This document shows, piece after piece, positions 1 through 9,449 of a stretch of 35,388 nt of DNA. Below the pieces are notes generated by a model, which did not search any database, was not told the DNA's origin, and saw only the letters and a program-made list of their open reading frames with translations. Position 1 is the first letter of the stretch, and every line of letters begins with the position of its first letter. A program made the position numbers and the translations under genes. The DNA comes from Acidimicrobiia bacterium (GTDB lineage Bacteria > Actinomycetota > Acidimicrobiia > IMCC26256 > JAGPDB01): assembly GCA_018057765.1 (NCBI GenBank), contig JAGPDB010000020.1, positions 1-35,388 on the forward strand, written 5' to 3'.

Positions 1-12
1 TTGGAAAAATAG
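1..12 (+). CDS. Possible last codons of an upstream gene (dnaJ?)
   Basis: Frame 1 reads three codons followed by TAG two bases before the hspR start. In many actinobacteria hspR follows dnaK-grpE-dnaJ, so this could be the end of dnaJ. Nothing in so few bases identifies it. The call rests only on expected gene order and the tight spacing. Confidence 0.25.
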   Translation: MEK

Positions 13-14
13 AC

Positions 15-461
15 ATGGAAAATTCGGATTATATTAATGATGCGGACGAGATAGGGCTTTACGTTATGAGCGTAGCCGCAAAACTGGTAGGAACGCATCC
101 ACAAACACTTCGCGAGTATGAACGAAGAGGATTGATAACACCACAAAGAACAGATGGCGGAAATAGACGTTATGCAAATAACGATATTGAGAGATTGATG
201 CGAATCAAAACTTTACGAGAAGAAGGTATGAGCCTAACTGCCATTACACAATTACTCGAATACGAAAAGGCACTTTATAATCTAAAACAAGAAAATCTAG
301 AGCTAAAAAATGCATTAGAAGATACACAATTCCGTTTAGATGATGTTGAAAATCGACTTGCACAAGTGGAAGATTCAATTGATAGTGCTTCAATGGAAAT
401 AGTCAAAATAGGTATGAGGGAAATTGTATTAGCAAAGCTACAAGAGGAGAATAACGAATGA
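15..461 (+). CDS. hspR: HspR-type MerR-family heat-shock repressor
   Basis: This 148-residue protein carries an N-terminal MerR winged helix-turn-helix (about residues 15-85). It contains the HspR-typical stretches VAAKLVGTHPQTLREYERRG and GGNRRY, followed by a coiled-coil region (about 85-130) that probably mediates dimerisation. HspR proteins repress dnaK and clpB operons by binding HAIR inverted repeats, with DnaK as co-repressor. No HAIR element is visible because the window opens 14 bp before the start. A GGAAA sequence stands about 8 nt upstream of the ATG. The stop overlaps the clpB start by 4 bp (ATGA), so the two genes are translationally coupled and clpB is probably part of the HspR regulon. 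Family assignment is strong; the regulatory circuit is inferred from the family and the neighbour. Confidence 0.9.
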   Translation: MENSDYINDADEIGLYVMSVAAKLVGTHPQTLREYERRGLITPQRTDGGNRRYANNDIERLMRIKTLREEGMSLTAITQLLEYEKALYNLKQENLELKNALEDTQFRLDDVENRLAQVEDSIDSASMEIVKIGMREIVLAKLQEENNE

Positions 462-3049
462 GTATTGATCCAGAGAAATTTACGCAAAAAGCAGCTGAAG
501 CATTGAATAATGCGAATACTAATGCAAGGTCAGCGGGTAATAATACAATTACTCCTGAACGAGTTTTGATATGTATGCTTGATCAATTTGAATCAGTTGT
601 GCTTCCAACATTGAAAAAGATCGGTGTTGAACCAAATGTACTCCGACATCAATGTGAAGCAAAAGTAAAAACAGAAGTAAGTGTTAGCGGTTCAATTAAT
701 GAACCTACAATCGATATGGAATTATATAGGATTCTTGAAGCTGCTGATAATGAACGAGCAGTAATGGGTGATGAATATGTTTCGACAGAACATATCTTAT
801 TAGCAATGTCTAGATCTACATCGAAAATTGGCGACATGCTACGCGCTAGTGATGTTAGCTATGAAGTCATTTTAGATGCTTTGAAGGAAATACGTGGTTC
901 GCATCGGGTGACAACTGATGATCCTGAAGCAACTTTTAATGCATTAGAAAAATTTGGTCGTGATTTGACTCAAGATGCAAGAATGGGGAAGCTGGATCCA
1001 GTTATTGGAAGAGATGACGAGATTAGAAGAGTGATACATGTTTTATCTCGACGTACAAAAAATAACCCTGTTTTAATTGGTGAACCCGGAGTCGGTAAGA
1101 CTGCAATCGCTGAAGGTCTAGCTAGAAGAATAGTTGAAGGCGATGTTCCTGATTCTTTAAAAAATAAACGCTTAATATCGCTTGATATTTCTTCAATGGT
1201 TGCCGGTGCGAAATTCCGAGGCGATTTTGAAGAACGATTAAAAGCAACCTTGAAAGAAATTACAGATGCCGATGGACAGATTATCACTTTCATAGATGAA
1301 CTTCACACAATAGTTGGTGCTGGCGGTACGGGTGAATCATCTATGGATGCAGGAAATATGATTAAGCCAATGTTGGCAAGGGGAGAGCTACGTTTATTAG
1401 GTGCTACAACACTTGATGAATATAAAAAATATATTGAAAAAGATCCAGCATTAGAAAGAAGATTCGCAACTGTTTTCGTTGGCGAACCGAGTGTCGAAGA
1501 TACTATTGCAATACTTCGTGGATTAAAAGAACGTTATGAAGTTCATCATGGGGTACGTATTAAAGACGGCGCGCTCATTGCGGCAAGTGTTTTATCGAAT
1601 AGGTACATACCAGCAAGACAGTTGCCTGATAAGGCAATAGATTTGATTGATGAAGCTGCCTCGGGTTTACGCATTCAAATCGATTCTATGCCAACTGAAA
1701 TTGATGTAGTCGAACGTCGTATTAGACAATTAGAAATCGAAAGAACAGCATTAGGAAAAGAAACAGATACTGCTTCTTTGAACCGACTTTCTTCGTTAGA
1801 GCGCGAATTTTCTGGACTAAATGAAAAACGTGCGTCGTTAGTTTCGCGTTGGCAAGTTGAAAAAGAAGCTATTTCGTCAATCAGTCAGGCTAAGCATGAT
1901 TTAGAGGAAGCTAAAAATTTAGCTGAGACAGCAGAACGCGATGGTAAATTAGAGAAAGCCGCCGAACTTAGATATTCTCGAATACCTGAACTTGAACATG
2001 AAATCGAATTACGCTCAGCTGCTTTAGAGCAAGTAGCTCCCGGAGATCGTATGTTGAAAGAAGAAGTTGACGAAGATGATATAGCGGAAGTAATTTCTAA
2101 CTGGACGAAAATTCCAATCTCACGTTTACTTGAAGGTGAGATGCAAAAACTTTTGAATCTTGAAGATAAATTACATGAAAGCGTAGTTGGTCAAGACAAA
2201 GCTGTTTCGGTAATAGCAAGTGCAGTTAGGCGTTCTCGTTCAGGTTTATCTGACCCTGATCGACCTATTGGTTCATTCTTATTTTTAGGGCCAACTGGTG
2301 TTGGTAAGACTGAGCTAGCACGAGCTTTAGCATTAACTTTATTCGATGATGAAAAAGCTATGATCCGTATTGATATGAGTGAATATATGGACAAACACAC
2401 TGTGTCGCGTTTAATTGGCGCACCTCCTGGATATATAGGTTACGACGAAGGCGGTCAGCTGACAGAAGCTATAAGGCGCAGACCTTATAGCGTGATTTTG
2501 TTAGATGAAATCGAGAAGGCAAATACTGATATATTTAATGTGTTGCTACAAGTTCTAGATGATGGGAGACTTACCGACGGTCAAGGACACGTTGTTAACT
2601 TTACTAATACTGTAATAATCATGACATCTAATCTTGGTGCTGGAGAAAATGAGTTGCAAGTTATAGATACTGTTCAACAATTCTTTAAACCAGAATTTGT
2701 TAACCGTATTGACGAGATGGTTGTATTCAGTTCACTTACCATAGAAGATTTATCAAAAATTGTTTTACTTCAACTCGATGATGTTGCTAAAAGACTTCGC
2801 GAAAAGAATCTCACACTTGTTGTTGATCAAGGAGCATCGCGCTTACTTGCAACAAAAGGGTATGATCCTGATTTTGGTGCTCGTCCATTAAAGAGAGTAA
2901 TTCAACATGATGTTGTAGACGAAATTGCTAAAAAGATCCTTGAGGGTCAGTTCCGCGAAGGTGATGTAATACTTATCCAAAAAGGTGAAGGTGACGTTCT
3001 TATAATAGAACGAAGTGATAAGAGTGGGATTAACGAGTCTTTAGTTTAG
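458..3049 (+). CDS. clpB: ATP-dependent chaperone ClpB (disaggregase)
   Basis: ClpB is a hexameric AAA+ unfoldase that works with DnaK to pull polypeptides out of aggregates in the cytosol. The 863-residue length is normal. Visible parts are the N-terminal Clp-N repeats (about 4-145), AAA-1 with Walker A GEPGVGKT (208-215) and Walker B D280/E281, a coiled-coil middle domain (about 405-530), and AAA-2 with Walker A GPTGVGKT (611-618) and Walker B D683/E684. The C-terminal domain contains the conserved FGARPLKR. The start ATG overlaps the hspR stop (ATGA). The 3' end overlaps the convergent membrane-protein gene by 9 bp, and no terminator hairpin is visible between them. The middle domain separates ClpB from ClpA/ClpC. 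Confidence 0.97.
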   Translation: MSIDPEKFTQKAAEALNNANTNARSAGNNTITPERVLICMLDQFESVVLPTLKKIGVEPNVLRHQCEAKVKTEVSVSGSINEPTIDMELYRILEAADNERAVMGDEYVSTEHILLAMSRSTSKIGDMLRASDVSYEVILDALKEIRGSHRVTTDDPEATFNALEKFGRDLTQDARMGKLDPVIGRDDEIRRVIHVLSRRTKNNPVLIGEPGVGKTAIAEGLARRIVEGDVPDSLKNKRLISLDISSMVAGAKFRGDFEERLKATLKEITDADGQIITFIDELHTIVGAGGTGESSMDAGNMIKPMLARGELRLLGATTLDEYKKYIEKDPALERRFATVFVGEPSVEDTIAILRGLKERYEVHHGVRIKDGALIAASVLSNRYIPARQLPDKAIDLIDEAASGLRIQIDSMPTEIDVVERRIRQLEIERTALGKETDTASLNRLSSLEREFSGLNEKRASLVSRWQVEKEAISSISQAKHDLEEAKNLAETAERDGKLEKAAELRYSRIPELEHEIELRSAALEQVAPGDRMLKEEVDEDDIAEVISNWTKIPISRLLEGEMQKLLNLEDKLHESVVGQDKAVSVIASAVRRSRSGLSDPDRPIGSFLFLGPTGVGKTELARALALTLFDDEKAMIRIDMSEYMDKHTVSRLIGAPPGYIGYDEGGQLTEAIRRRPYSVILLDEIEKANTDIFNVLLQVLDDGRLTDGQGHVVNFTNTVIIMTSNLGAGENELQVIDTVQQFFKPEFVNRIDEMVVFSSLTIEDLSKIVLLQLDDVAKRLREKNLTLVVDQGASRLLATKGYDPDFGARPLKRVIQHDVVDEIAKKILEGQFREGDVILIQKGEGDVLIIERSDKSGINESLV

Positions 3050-4093
3050 GTTTTTTGCTTCATTCATATCAGAGTACTCTGCAGCCAAGGCATGCAGGAA
3101 GGCAGCTATAAGTAGCCCTGTCAATGCTCCACCCAATCCATAAAGTTCTAAACCTGCAAAAGTAACAAATATAACAACAATCGAATCAAGTCTCATCACG
3201 TGTTGTCCTAAATATCTATGTCGCACAAAGGATTCAATTATTTCATAGACAATTACTAAACCTAAGATAACGAATGCTTCATTAATATTTTTTGCTCCAG
3301 CAATAAGAAGAATTGGTAAGGACCCTATAAGTGTTCCAAATATAGGAATTATATTCCAAACTGCTACCCAGGTTGCCAACAGTCCACCAGCTGGTATTGA
3401 ATAATATCTACAAAGTGAATATGCGAATAACCCGGTACTTAAACTTAACCCAATTTGTGCCCATGCAAATGAAGTTGAGCGTTTATAAGCGTGAGTGAGT
3501 TTTCTTCTAAATATATCTCTACGTTTTTCATTTTCAATAATACTTAGTGCTCCTAATAACAATTTTTTTCCGTAGCTTAAAAAGAAAAGCATCATAACTC
3601 CACTAGCAATAAATGCAATTGTTCGATCTGCATTAGCTCTTAGGCGTTCAGTTTTAGTCCCACCTTGAATATAATCAGGAATTGCTTTTATAACCGATTT
3701 TGTTTTATTTTCAATTTCAAACTTCTTAAAGCTCTCAGCGTACTTCCCTGTTCTTTCTAACTTTGCTGCTTTTTCAGGTAATGACTTTTCTAATTTTGTA
3801 GTTTGGGAATTAACATCATCAACAACAGAATATATAGGTATGACAATTAGAAGTAATGTAAAGATCGCCATGATAATTACAGCAAAAGTACGATTCATAT
3901 ATTTATCAAGAAGATTCACGCCGGGATAAAGCATAAAAGCAATAGAAATCGAGAAGAGTATCCATCCAATTGTTCGTGATGCATTATCTGTAGCATGTAT
4001 TAAAAATATTCCAAGTCCTACCGATATAACAATTCCTATTGCTGATATAAAAGAAATCTTGAGAGTTATTGGATTTGACACTTTTTTATTCAT
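3041..4093 (-). CDS. AI-2E family transporter (PF01594-like), paralogue 1
   Basis: This 350-residue integral membrane protein has paired hydrophobic segments at the N-terminus (about 10-32 and 37-57), another at 68-90, a soluble charged stretch (about 95-155), and a block of five or so further segments to the C-terminus. The arrangement and the stretch IIPIFGTLIGSLP are typical of the AI-2E/TqsA/PerM family. Members have been linked to autoinducer-2 or small-ion export; the substrate cannot be read from sequence. It is divergent from a second family member, with only 21 bp between the annotated starts. Its stop lies inside the 3' end of clpB. The ATG follows no clear Shine-Dalgarno sequence. 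Confidence 0.8.
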   Translation of the reverse strand: MNKKVSNPITLKISFISAIGIVISVGLGIFLIHATDNASRTIGWILFSISIAFMLYPGVNLLDKYMNRTFAVIIMAIFTLLLIVIPIYSVVDDVNSQTTKLEKSLPEKAAKLERTGKYAESFKKFEIENKTKSVIKAIPDYIQGGTKTERLRANADRTIAFIASGVMMLFFLSYGKKLLLGALSIIENEKRRDIFRRKLTHAYKRSTSFAWAQIGLSLSTGLFAYSLCRYYSIPAGGLLATWVAVWNIIPIFGTLIGSLPILLIAGAKNINEAFVILGLVIVYEIIESFVRHRYLGQHVMRLDSIVVIFVTFAGLELYGLGGALTGLLIAAFLHALAAEYSDMNEAKNLN

Positions 4094-4101
4094 TTGGCAA
4101 G

Positions 4102-4107
4102 TAACCT
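4102..4107 (+). promoter_or_regulatory. Candidate -10 box, leaderless start at 4115
   Basis: TAACCT matches the TANNNT -10 pattern and ends 7 nt before the GTG at 4115. The same spacing occurs before several other genes here that lack a Shine-Dalgarno sequence. No -35 match is evident. Confidence 0.3.
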
Positions 4108-4114
4108 ATAAGAC

Positions 4115-5326
4115 GTGGTTAAAAAAGATGACATGTCTAAAGTTATAGAAGATGATCTCAATTTATCTGATGTAGGCATTACTACTTCTTCTCGTTCCAT
4201 AGACATACATCCTAGAAGCTTTCCTATGATAGTTTTGGCAATTGTTTTTTTAGGTGTATCTGCATTACTTTTTTCTAATATTGCTAAAACTTTTACAGCA
4301 TTTGTGGTGGCGATGCTTTTTGCGCTTGCTTTAGACCCTTTAATTGTTAAATTGCAAGATTGTAGGAATTGGAAAGTTTATAGATATATAACTAGAAGCA
4401 AAAATAAAAAATCTGATCAAAAACAACTGGGTAGATACCTTTCTGTATCCGTTGTTTTAGGTTTATTTATTGTTTCAATAACACTAGGTTCATATCTTAT
4501 TGCTCCTCAAATATCTACTCAGATACAAAATTTTGCAAAAGAGATCCCACAGACAGTTAAAGGCCTAGAACGTATTCCACTAATTGGTGAGAAAATAGGA
4601 AGTAAAGAAAATCAAGAAAAGATTTCAGATGCAATAAAAGAACTCCCTGATAGATTGAGTTCAAGGAATTCTCCTCTGGGCACAATTTTTAAATCTATAG
4701 CAAATGGCGCATACTTAGGGTTTCTATTTATAATGATGTTTATAGCCCTATTATTAGACGGACCTAGAGTAGTTAAGAATCTTCGTTCAATAGTACCTGG
4801 CGAGAATAAAGAAGCTGCAGATAGAATTTCTCATGCTTTATACAGGGTTATTGGTAAATATATGGCAGGTTCTATATTCGTGGCATTACTCGCAGGGACA
4901 GTTATGGGAACATTGGGGCTGATCTTAGGTTTACCCCTAGTTCCATTGTTATTTGTTTGGATAACTTTTACTAATTTGATTCCACAAATAGGTGGCCTAT
5001 TAGGCGGTTTGCCTTTTGTGTTATTTGGGTTTGGAGTTTCTCCTTTAACGGGGACACTATGTGCTGCAATCTTCTTAGGATATCAACAAATTGAAAATCA
5101 TCTAATCCAACCAATCGTAATAGGTAAAACTATAAAAATTTCTCCGCCAATTACAATGGTTGCTGCACTTTTAGGTGCCAGCGCAGGAGGAATTTTAGGC
5201 GCAATGTTAGCGGTACCTTTTGTTGGAGTGATAAAAGCAATGGCAGCAGAATTTGATTTTCCAAGAGGTGTAAGAGCAAAGATGATTGAAAAAGAAGTCA
5301 TAGAACCTGAAGAATCTGAACTCTAA
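4115..5326 (+). CDS. AI-2E family transporter (PF01594-like), paralogue 2
   Basis: A 403-residue polytopic membrane protein with a hydrophilic N-terminal tail (about 1-35). Hydrophobic pairs follow at about 36-75 and 108-130, then a soluble segment (about 130-195) and a cluster of segments from about 198 to 385. The stretch NLIPQIGGLLGGLP aligns with NIIPIFGTLIGSLP in the divergent neighbour, which places both in the AI-2E/PerM family. GTG at 4115 is chosen because a TANNNT -10 box ends 7 nt upstream; an ATG at 4133 (codon 7) is the alternative. Identity to paralogue 1 outside the family motifs looks low, so the two probably diverged long ago or have different substrates. Confidence 0.8.
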   Translation: MVKKDDMSKVIEDDLNLSDVGITTSSRSIDIHPRSFPMIVLAIVFLGVSALLFSNIAKTFTAFVVAMLFALALDPLIVKLQDCRNWKVYRYITRSKNKKSDQKQLGRYLSVSVVLGLFIVSITLGSYLIAPQISTQIQNFAKEIPQTVKGLERIPLIGEKIGSKENQEKISDAIKELPDRLSSRNSPLGTIFKSIANGAYLGFLFIMMFIALLLDGPRVVKNLRSIVPGENKEAADRISHALYRVIGKYMAGSIFVALLAGTVMGTLGLILGLPLVPLLFVWITFTNLIPQIGGLLGGLPFVLFGFGVSPLTGTLCAAIFLGYQQIENHLIQPIVIGKTIKISPPITMVAALLGASAGGILGAMLAVPFVGVIKAMAAEFDFPRGVRAKMIEKEVIEPEESEL

Positions 5327-5431
5327 TAATCTCTTAGCACTTTAATAGTTCTAAGTGGTGGATATTTTATTATCATGCAAGTTCTACTATATGAAAAAAT
5401 CATAAAAATAAGGCGCAAATCTAAACGTCCT

Positions 5432-5469
5432 GGTTAATCGAAATCTACTTCGGTAACTTGAAATTAACC
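5432..5469. repeat. Inverted repeat GGTTAAT...ATTAACC
   Basis: Perfect 7-bp arms (5432-5438 and 5463-5469) enclose 24 nt that can themselves form a CGAA/TTCG mini-hairpin. No T-tract follows, so it is not a clear terminator for the upstream membrane-protein gene. It could be a structured RNA or a protein-binding site. Confidence 0.4.
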
Positions 5470-5674
5470 TAAATAAGATATAGATTAACTAATTACATCG
5501 ACGAAGTTTATTTACTTTTTAGATGGGTCAGAATACTATCGTGATTATTCGAGGGAAACACTTTCGTAAACTGGCTGGGGTGGAACCTGACTTTGATGAT
5601 GTTAGGAATACGAACTGAGAATTTTTTGATCTTGGTTCAGATTCATATTTTCATTTAGAGTCGATTGTTGGCAG

Positions 5675-5690
5675 TTAGAAAATATAGTGT
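5675..5690 (+). promoter_or_regulatory. NrdR-box-like sequence over a candidate -10
   Basis: TTAGAAAATATAGTGT matches 12 of 16 positions of the NrdR consensus ACACWATATATWGTGT, with the right half perfect. It overlaps a possible -10 box TATAGT (5683-5688). NrdR normally uses two boxes spaced by whole helical turns, and I could not find a convincing second one. The call is therefore tentative. Confidence 0.35.
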
Positions 5691-5727
5691 GCGTACAAAA
5701 ATACGTGCTCCATGGGTGGAGGTAAAA

Positions 5728-8211
5728 ATGGCCCTTACAGAGGTCGAAGCAAAAGTCGAATTCGATGATGCAGAAAATAAACTTGATGAAAAAAATTTGG
5801 AAAGCAATGTTAGCAAAATAACGTCTGATGTAGATCCAACTGAAACGGGAATGCGTATTAAAAAACGTAATGGCTCTTTAGAACCTTGTGACGTAAATAA
5901 AATTGTTAGAGCTATTGCTCGTTGTTCTGTCGGTCTTGATAAAGTCGATTCAATGCGCGTCGCTATGCGTACTATTGCGGGCTTACATGATGGTGCCACT
6001 ACCGAAGAATTGGACCGTCTTTCTATTCAAACAGCTGGCGCTTTAGTAGTTGAAGAACCGGAATATAGCCGTCTAGCAGCGCGTTTGCTTGCTACCTTTA
6101 TAGATAAAGAGGTTCGTAACCAAGGTATTCAAAGCTTTTCACAGAGTATTGCTCATGAACATATGAATGGGCTAGTTAATGACGATATTTTTGAATTCGT
6201 TAATGCAAATGCAAGAAAACTTGATGATGCTATTGAAACAAATAATTCATGGTTGTTCGAATACTTTGGTTTACGTACCACAGCTGATCGCTATCTACTT
6301 CGTCAACCAGAATCTCGAAAAGTCGTAGAAACACCACAGTATTTCTTTTTACGTGTTGCCTGTGGCTTGGCTGAAAATGTTCATGAGGCTATAAGTTTTT
6401 ATAAACTAATCTCATCTCTTGCTTATTTACCAAGTTCTCCAACACTGTTTAATGCAGGAACAATGCATACACAAATGTCATCATGTTATTTATTAGATTC
6501 ACCACTTGATTCACTTGATTCGATTTATGACAAATATAAAGATGTAGCTCGTCTTTCAAAGCATGCTGGTGGAATTGGTCTCGCCTATTCAAGAGTCCGT
6601 TCTCGTGGTTCCCTAATTAGAGGTACAAATGGTTTGAGTAATGGTATTGTTCCCTGGCTCAAAACACTTGATAGTTCAGTCATGGCAGTCAATCAAGGAG
6701 GTCGTAGAAAAGGTGCGGCTTGTGTTTATCTTGAAACTTGGCATGCAGATATTGAAGAATTCCTAGAACTTCGCGACAATACAGGTGATGAATCACGTCG
6801 TACACACCACCTAAATCTGGCAAACTGGGTACCTGACATTTTCATGCGCAGAGTCGATGAAGATGGCCAGTGGTCTTTGTTCGATCCAAATGATTACCCA
6901 GAGTTTGTTGATCTTTATGGTGAAGAATTCGATGCGGCATATGAGAAGGCGGAAGCAAAAGGTAATTTCGTAAAACAAGTTCCTGCACGCGATATCTATG
7001 GCCGTATGATGAGAACATTGGCCCAAACTGGTAATGGTTGGATGACCTTTAAAGATGCTTGTAATAAAAAAGCTAATCAAGTTGGTAAAAGCAACAATAT
7101 AATTCATCTTTCAAATCTATGTACAGAGATTCTTGAAGTTACTTCTGATACTGAAACTGCAGTTTGTAACTTGGGTTCGATAAATCTTTCTAAATTTGTA
7201 GACGATGGTCCAAACGGTAAACAAGTTGCCTATGATCGAATTGGCGAAGTAGTTCGTACAGCAGTGACTTTCTTAGACAGAGTGATTGACCGCAACTGGT
7301 ACCCAATAGAAACTGCACAAGCATCAAACTCTAGATGGCGGCCAATAGGTTTAGGTTTGATGGGTCTTCAAGACGTATTTTTCCAACTTAAAATTGCCTT
7401 CGATTCAGAAGAAGCTAAGAAAATATCTTCTCGTATTTCTGAAGAAATTTATTATCACGCATTGGTTCGATCGATTGAACTAGCTGAAGAATTTGGTCCT
7501 CATTCTGCTTTTAGTGAGACAAGAGCGGCAGAGGGTAAGTTTCAATTTGACCTATGGGAAAATGCAGTACCTCAAGAAGCAAAACGCTTTGAAGATCTTC
7601 GTGAGCGAATGGTCAAATCTGGTTTGCGTAACTCGCTAATGATTGCGATCGCACCAACCGCAACCATTGCATCTATTGCGGGTTGTTATGAATGTATTGA
7701 GCCACAAATATCAAATTTATTTAAGCGCGAAACTCTTTCAGGAGAATTTTTACAAATAAATTCATACTTGGTTAAAGACCTTCAATCAGAAGGACTTTGG
7801 ACTGAAGCGGTTAGAGACAAGATCAAAAAAGCAGAAGGATCGATTCAGGCTATCGACGAAATCCCACAAGCACTTCGCGATCTTTATAGAACAGTTTGGG
7901 AAGTTCCTATGCGTTCGTTAATCGATATGGCCGCTGAACGTGGCGCATTTATTGATCAAAGTCAATCTATGAACTTGTTTATGGAGACACCAACGATTGG
8001 TAAATTGTCATCTATGTACATGTACGCTTTTCAAAAAGGAATTAAGACTAGCTATTATCTACGTTCACGACCGGCTACAAAGATACGTCAATCAACCAAA
8101 GGTGCTTCAGAGCACGCAATTAAAGCACCGGATGATACGGTAGATCTGGCTTTGGCTGAAAAGATTGCTTGTTCGTTGGAAAATCCTGAATCCTGCGAAT
8201 CTTGTCAGTAA
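5728..8211 (+). CDS. nrdA: Ribonucleoside-diphosphate reductase, alpha subunit (class I)
   Basis: The catalytic subunit reduces ribonucleoside diphosphates to deoxy forms. The ATG at 5728 (827 residues) is chosen because GGAGGT at 5718-5723 precedes it. The same frame is open back to a TTG at 5665, but that start has no ribosome-binding site. An ATP-cone allosteric domain lies at about residues 35-130. Active-site residues are all visible: C253 (SSCYLLD) and C480 (CNLGSINLS) as the redox pair, and N463-x-C465-x-E467 (NLCTE) with the thiyl cysteine. The C-terminus ends in CESCQ, the CxxC thioredoxin-exchange pair. The beta subunit follows 56 bp downstream. No nrdI or nrdH is nearby, which argues for class Ia rather than Ib. 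The ATP cone predicts dATP feedback inhibition. Confidence 0.95.
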   Translation: MALTEVEAKVEFDDAENKLDEKNLESNVSKITSDVDPTETGMRIKKRNGSLEPCDVNKIVRAIARCSVGLDKVDSMRVAMRTIAGLHDGATTEELDRLSIQTAGALVVEEPEYSRLAARLLATFIDKEVRNQGIQSFSQSIAHEHMNGLVNDDIFEFVNANARKLDDAIETNNSWLFEYFGLRTTADRYLLRQPESRKVVETPQYFFLRVACGLAENVHEAISFYKLISSLAYLPSSPTLFNAGTMHTQMSSCYLLDSPLDSLDSIYDKYKDVARLSKHAGGIGLAYSRVRSRGSLIRGTNGLSNGIVPWLKTLDSSVMAVNQGGRRKGAACVYLETWHADIEEFLELRDNTGDESRRTHHLNLANWVPDIFMRRVDEDGQWSLFDPNDYPEFVDLYGEEFDAAYEKAEAKGNFVKQVPARDIYGRMMRTLAQTGNGWMTFKDACNKKANQVGKSNNIIHLSNLCTEILEVTSDTETAVCNLGSINLSKFVDDGPNGKQVAYDRIGEVVRTAVTFLDRVIDRNWYPIETAQASNSRWRPIGLGLMGLQDVFFQLKIAFDSEEAKKISSRISEEIYYHALVRSIELAEEFGPHSAFSETRAAEGKFQFDLWENAVPQEAKRFEDLRERMVKSGLRNSLMIAIAPTATIASIAGCYECIEPQISNLFKRETLSGEFLQINSYLVKDLQSEGLWTEAVRDKIKKAEGSIQAIDEIPQALRDLYRTVWEVPMRSLIDMAAERGAFIDQSQSMNLFMETPTIGKLSSMYMYAFQKGIKTSYYLRSRPATKIRQSTKGASEHAIKAPDDTVDLALAEKIACSLENPESCESCQ

Positions 8212-8267
8212 TTAAATAGAACAAGAAACTGAACACAAAAAACTTACTTTATGAGGAGACGATCGAG

Positions 8268-9353
8268 ATGACATCCACCCAAGCAATTACAAACATTGAC
8301 GCCGAACTAGAAACAGAAGCAGAACAAACATTTCCCGGTTTAGAACATGAGCCACATATTCTAGATCCTGGATTTAGATTAACTCTTCGTCCAATGCGTT
8401 ACCCACAATTTTATGATATGTATCGTGATGCGATTAAGAACACATGGACTGTTGAAGAAATTGATTTAGCTTCTGATATCTCAGACCTCACAGGAAAACT
8501 ATCGCCTGCTGAAACTCACCTTGTAAAACGTATTGTTGCGTTCTTCGCTACAGGAGACTCCATTGTTTCAAATAACTTAGTATTGAACTTATATAAGCAT
8601 ATCAATTCACCCGAAGGTCGTTTGTACCTATCTAGACAATTATATGAAGAAGCACTTCACGTTCAGTTCTACTTGACTTTGCTTGATACTTATATCCCTG
8701 ATCACGATGAACGAAATGAAATGTTCCGTGCTGTTGAGACAATACCATCAATCAAACGAAAAGCGGATTTTTGCTTTAAATGGATCGGTTCAATAGATGA
8801 ACTCGACAAACTAGAAACCGCCGCAGATCGACGTCGTTTCTTATTAAATCTAATTTGTTTTGCTGCCTGTATAGAAGGAATGTTCTTTTTCGGAGCTTTT
8901 GCATATGTTTACTTCCTTAGATCAAAAGGATTATTAAATGGTCTTGCATCAGGGACTAACTGGGTCTTTCGTGATGAAAGCTGTCATATGGAATTTGCGT
9001 TTGCTGTTATCGACACCGTTCGCCAAGAGGAGCCATCGTTATTTGATGATGAGATGCGTAGCCAAATAGAAGAAATGTTCCAAGAAGCAATCGATTGTGA
9101 ATACCAATTTGCACAAGATGTTCTAACTGATGGAATACCCGGACTACCGTTGGCTGAAGTGAAACAATATCTTGAATATTGTGCAGATCGTCGATTTGAA
9201 GTACTGGGAATGCCTACTAAGTACAAAGTAAAGAACCCTTTTGAGTTCATGAACTTACAAGATGTACAAGAACTTTCAAACTTCTTTGAACGTAGCGTAA
9301 GCGCATATCAAGTTTCAGTCGAAGGTGATGTTGAACTCAACGAAGACTTCTAA
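8268..9353 (+). CDS. nrdB: Ribonucleoside-diphosphate reductase, beta subunit (class I)
   Basis: The radical-generating partner of the preceding alpha subunit, 361 residues. The ferritin-like di-iron site is visible: D97 (TGDSI), E128 and H131 (EEALH), the EGMFF glutamate, and the final ExxH in RDESCHMEF. Y135 lies four residues after H131, exactly where class Ia enzymes carry the stable tyrosyl radical, so this is not a Tyr-less class Ic protein. GAGGAG at 8253-8258 gives a strong ribosome-binding site 9 nt before the ATG. The 56-bp gap to nrdA shows no terminator, so the genes form one operon. The N-terminal 30 residues are acidic and probably flexible. Confidence 0.95.
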   Translation: MTSTQAITNIDAELETEAEQTFPGLEHEPHILDPGFRLTLRPMRYPQFYDMYRDAIKNTWTVEEIDLASDISDLTGKLSPAETHLVKRIVAFFATGDSIVSNNLVLNLYKHINSPEGRLYLSRQLYEEALHVQFYLTLLDTYIPDHDERNEMFRAVETIPSIKRKADFCFKWIGSIDELDKLETAADRRRFLLNLICFAACIEGMFFFGAFAYVYFLRSKGLLNGLASGTNWVFRDESCHMEFAFAVIDTVRQEEPSLFDDEMRSQIEEMFQEAIDCEYQFAQDVLTDGIPGLPLAEVKQYLEYCADRRFEVLGMPTKYKVKNPFEFMNLQDVQELSNFFERSVSAYQVSVEGDVELNEDF

Positions 9354-9417
9354 TTCTATTATTGGACTAATATTATATCGACATACTTTGCGGAAATATT
9401 TATTTGTAACTATGAGT

Positions 9418-9423
9418 TATAAT
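9418..9423 (+). promoter_or_regulatory. Candidate -10 box for def
   Basis: A consensus TATAAT lies 26 bp before the deformylase ATG, leaving room for a short leader with the AAGGAAAT ribosome-binding site. No good -35 sequence is seen at 16-19 bp spacing. Confidence 0.4.
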
Positions 9424-9449
9424 AAGATACTTGTAGATATAAGGAAATT

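Larger units (their letters stand above)
5327..5727. other. Long leader/intergenic region upstream of nrdA
   Basis: About 400 bp without a convincing gene. It contains a 7-bp inverted repeat (GGTTAAT/ATTAACC, 5432-5469), a 31-codon reading frame without ribosome-binding support (5523-5618), a possible GTCAG/CTGAC pairing enclosing about 55 nt (5527-5591), and a possible hairpin GAACTGAG/CTTGGTTC with two G-U pairs (5612-5638). A candidate promoter and NrdR-like box lie nearest to nrdA. I recognise no known riboswitch class. Confidence 0.5.

Noticed and set aside
5523-5618. A 31-codon reading frame beginning ATG GGT CAG upstream of nrdA
   Set aside because: It has no ribosome-binding site and no -10 box at leaderless spacing, and I recognise no family; better described as part of the nrdA leader.
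5665-5727. A 21-codon N-terminal extension of nrdA from TTG
   Set aside because: GGAGGT sits directly before ATG 5728, and the extension overlaps the candidate promoter and NrdR-like box.
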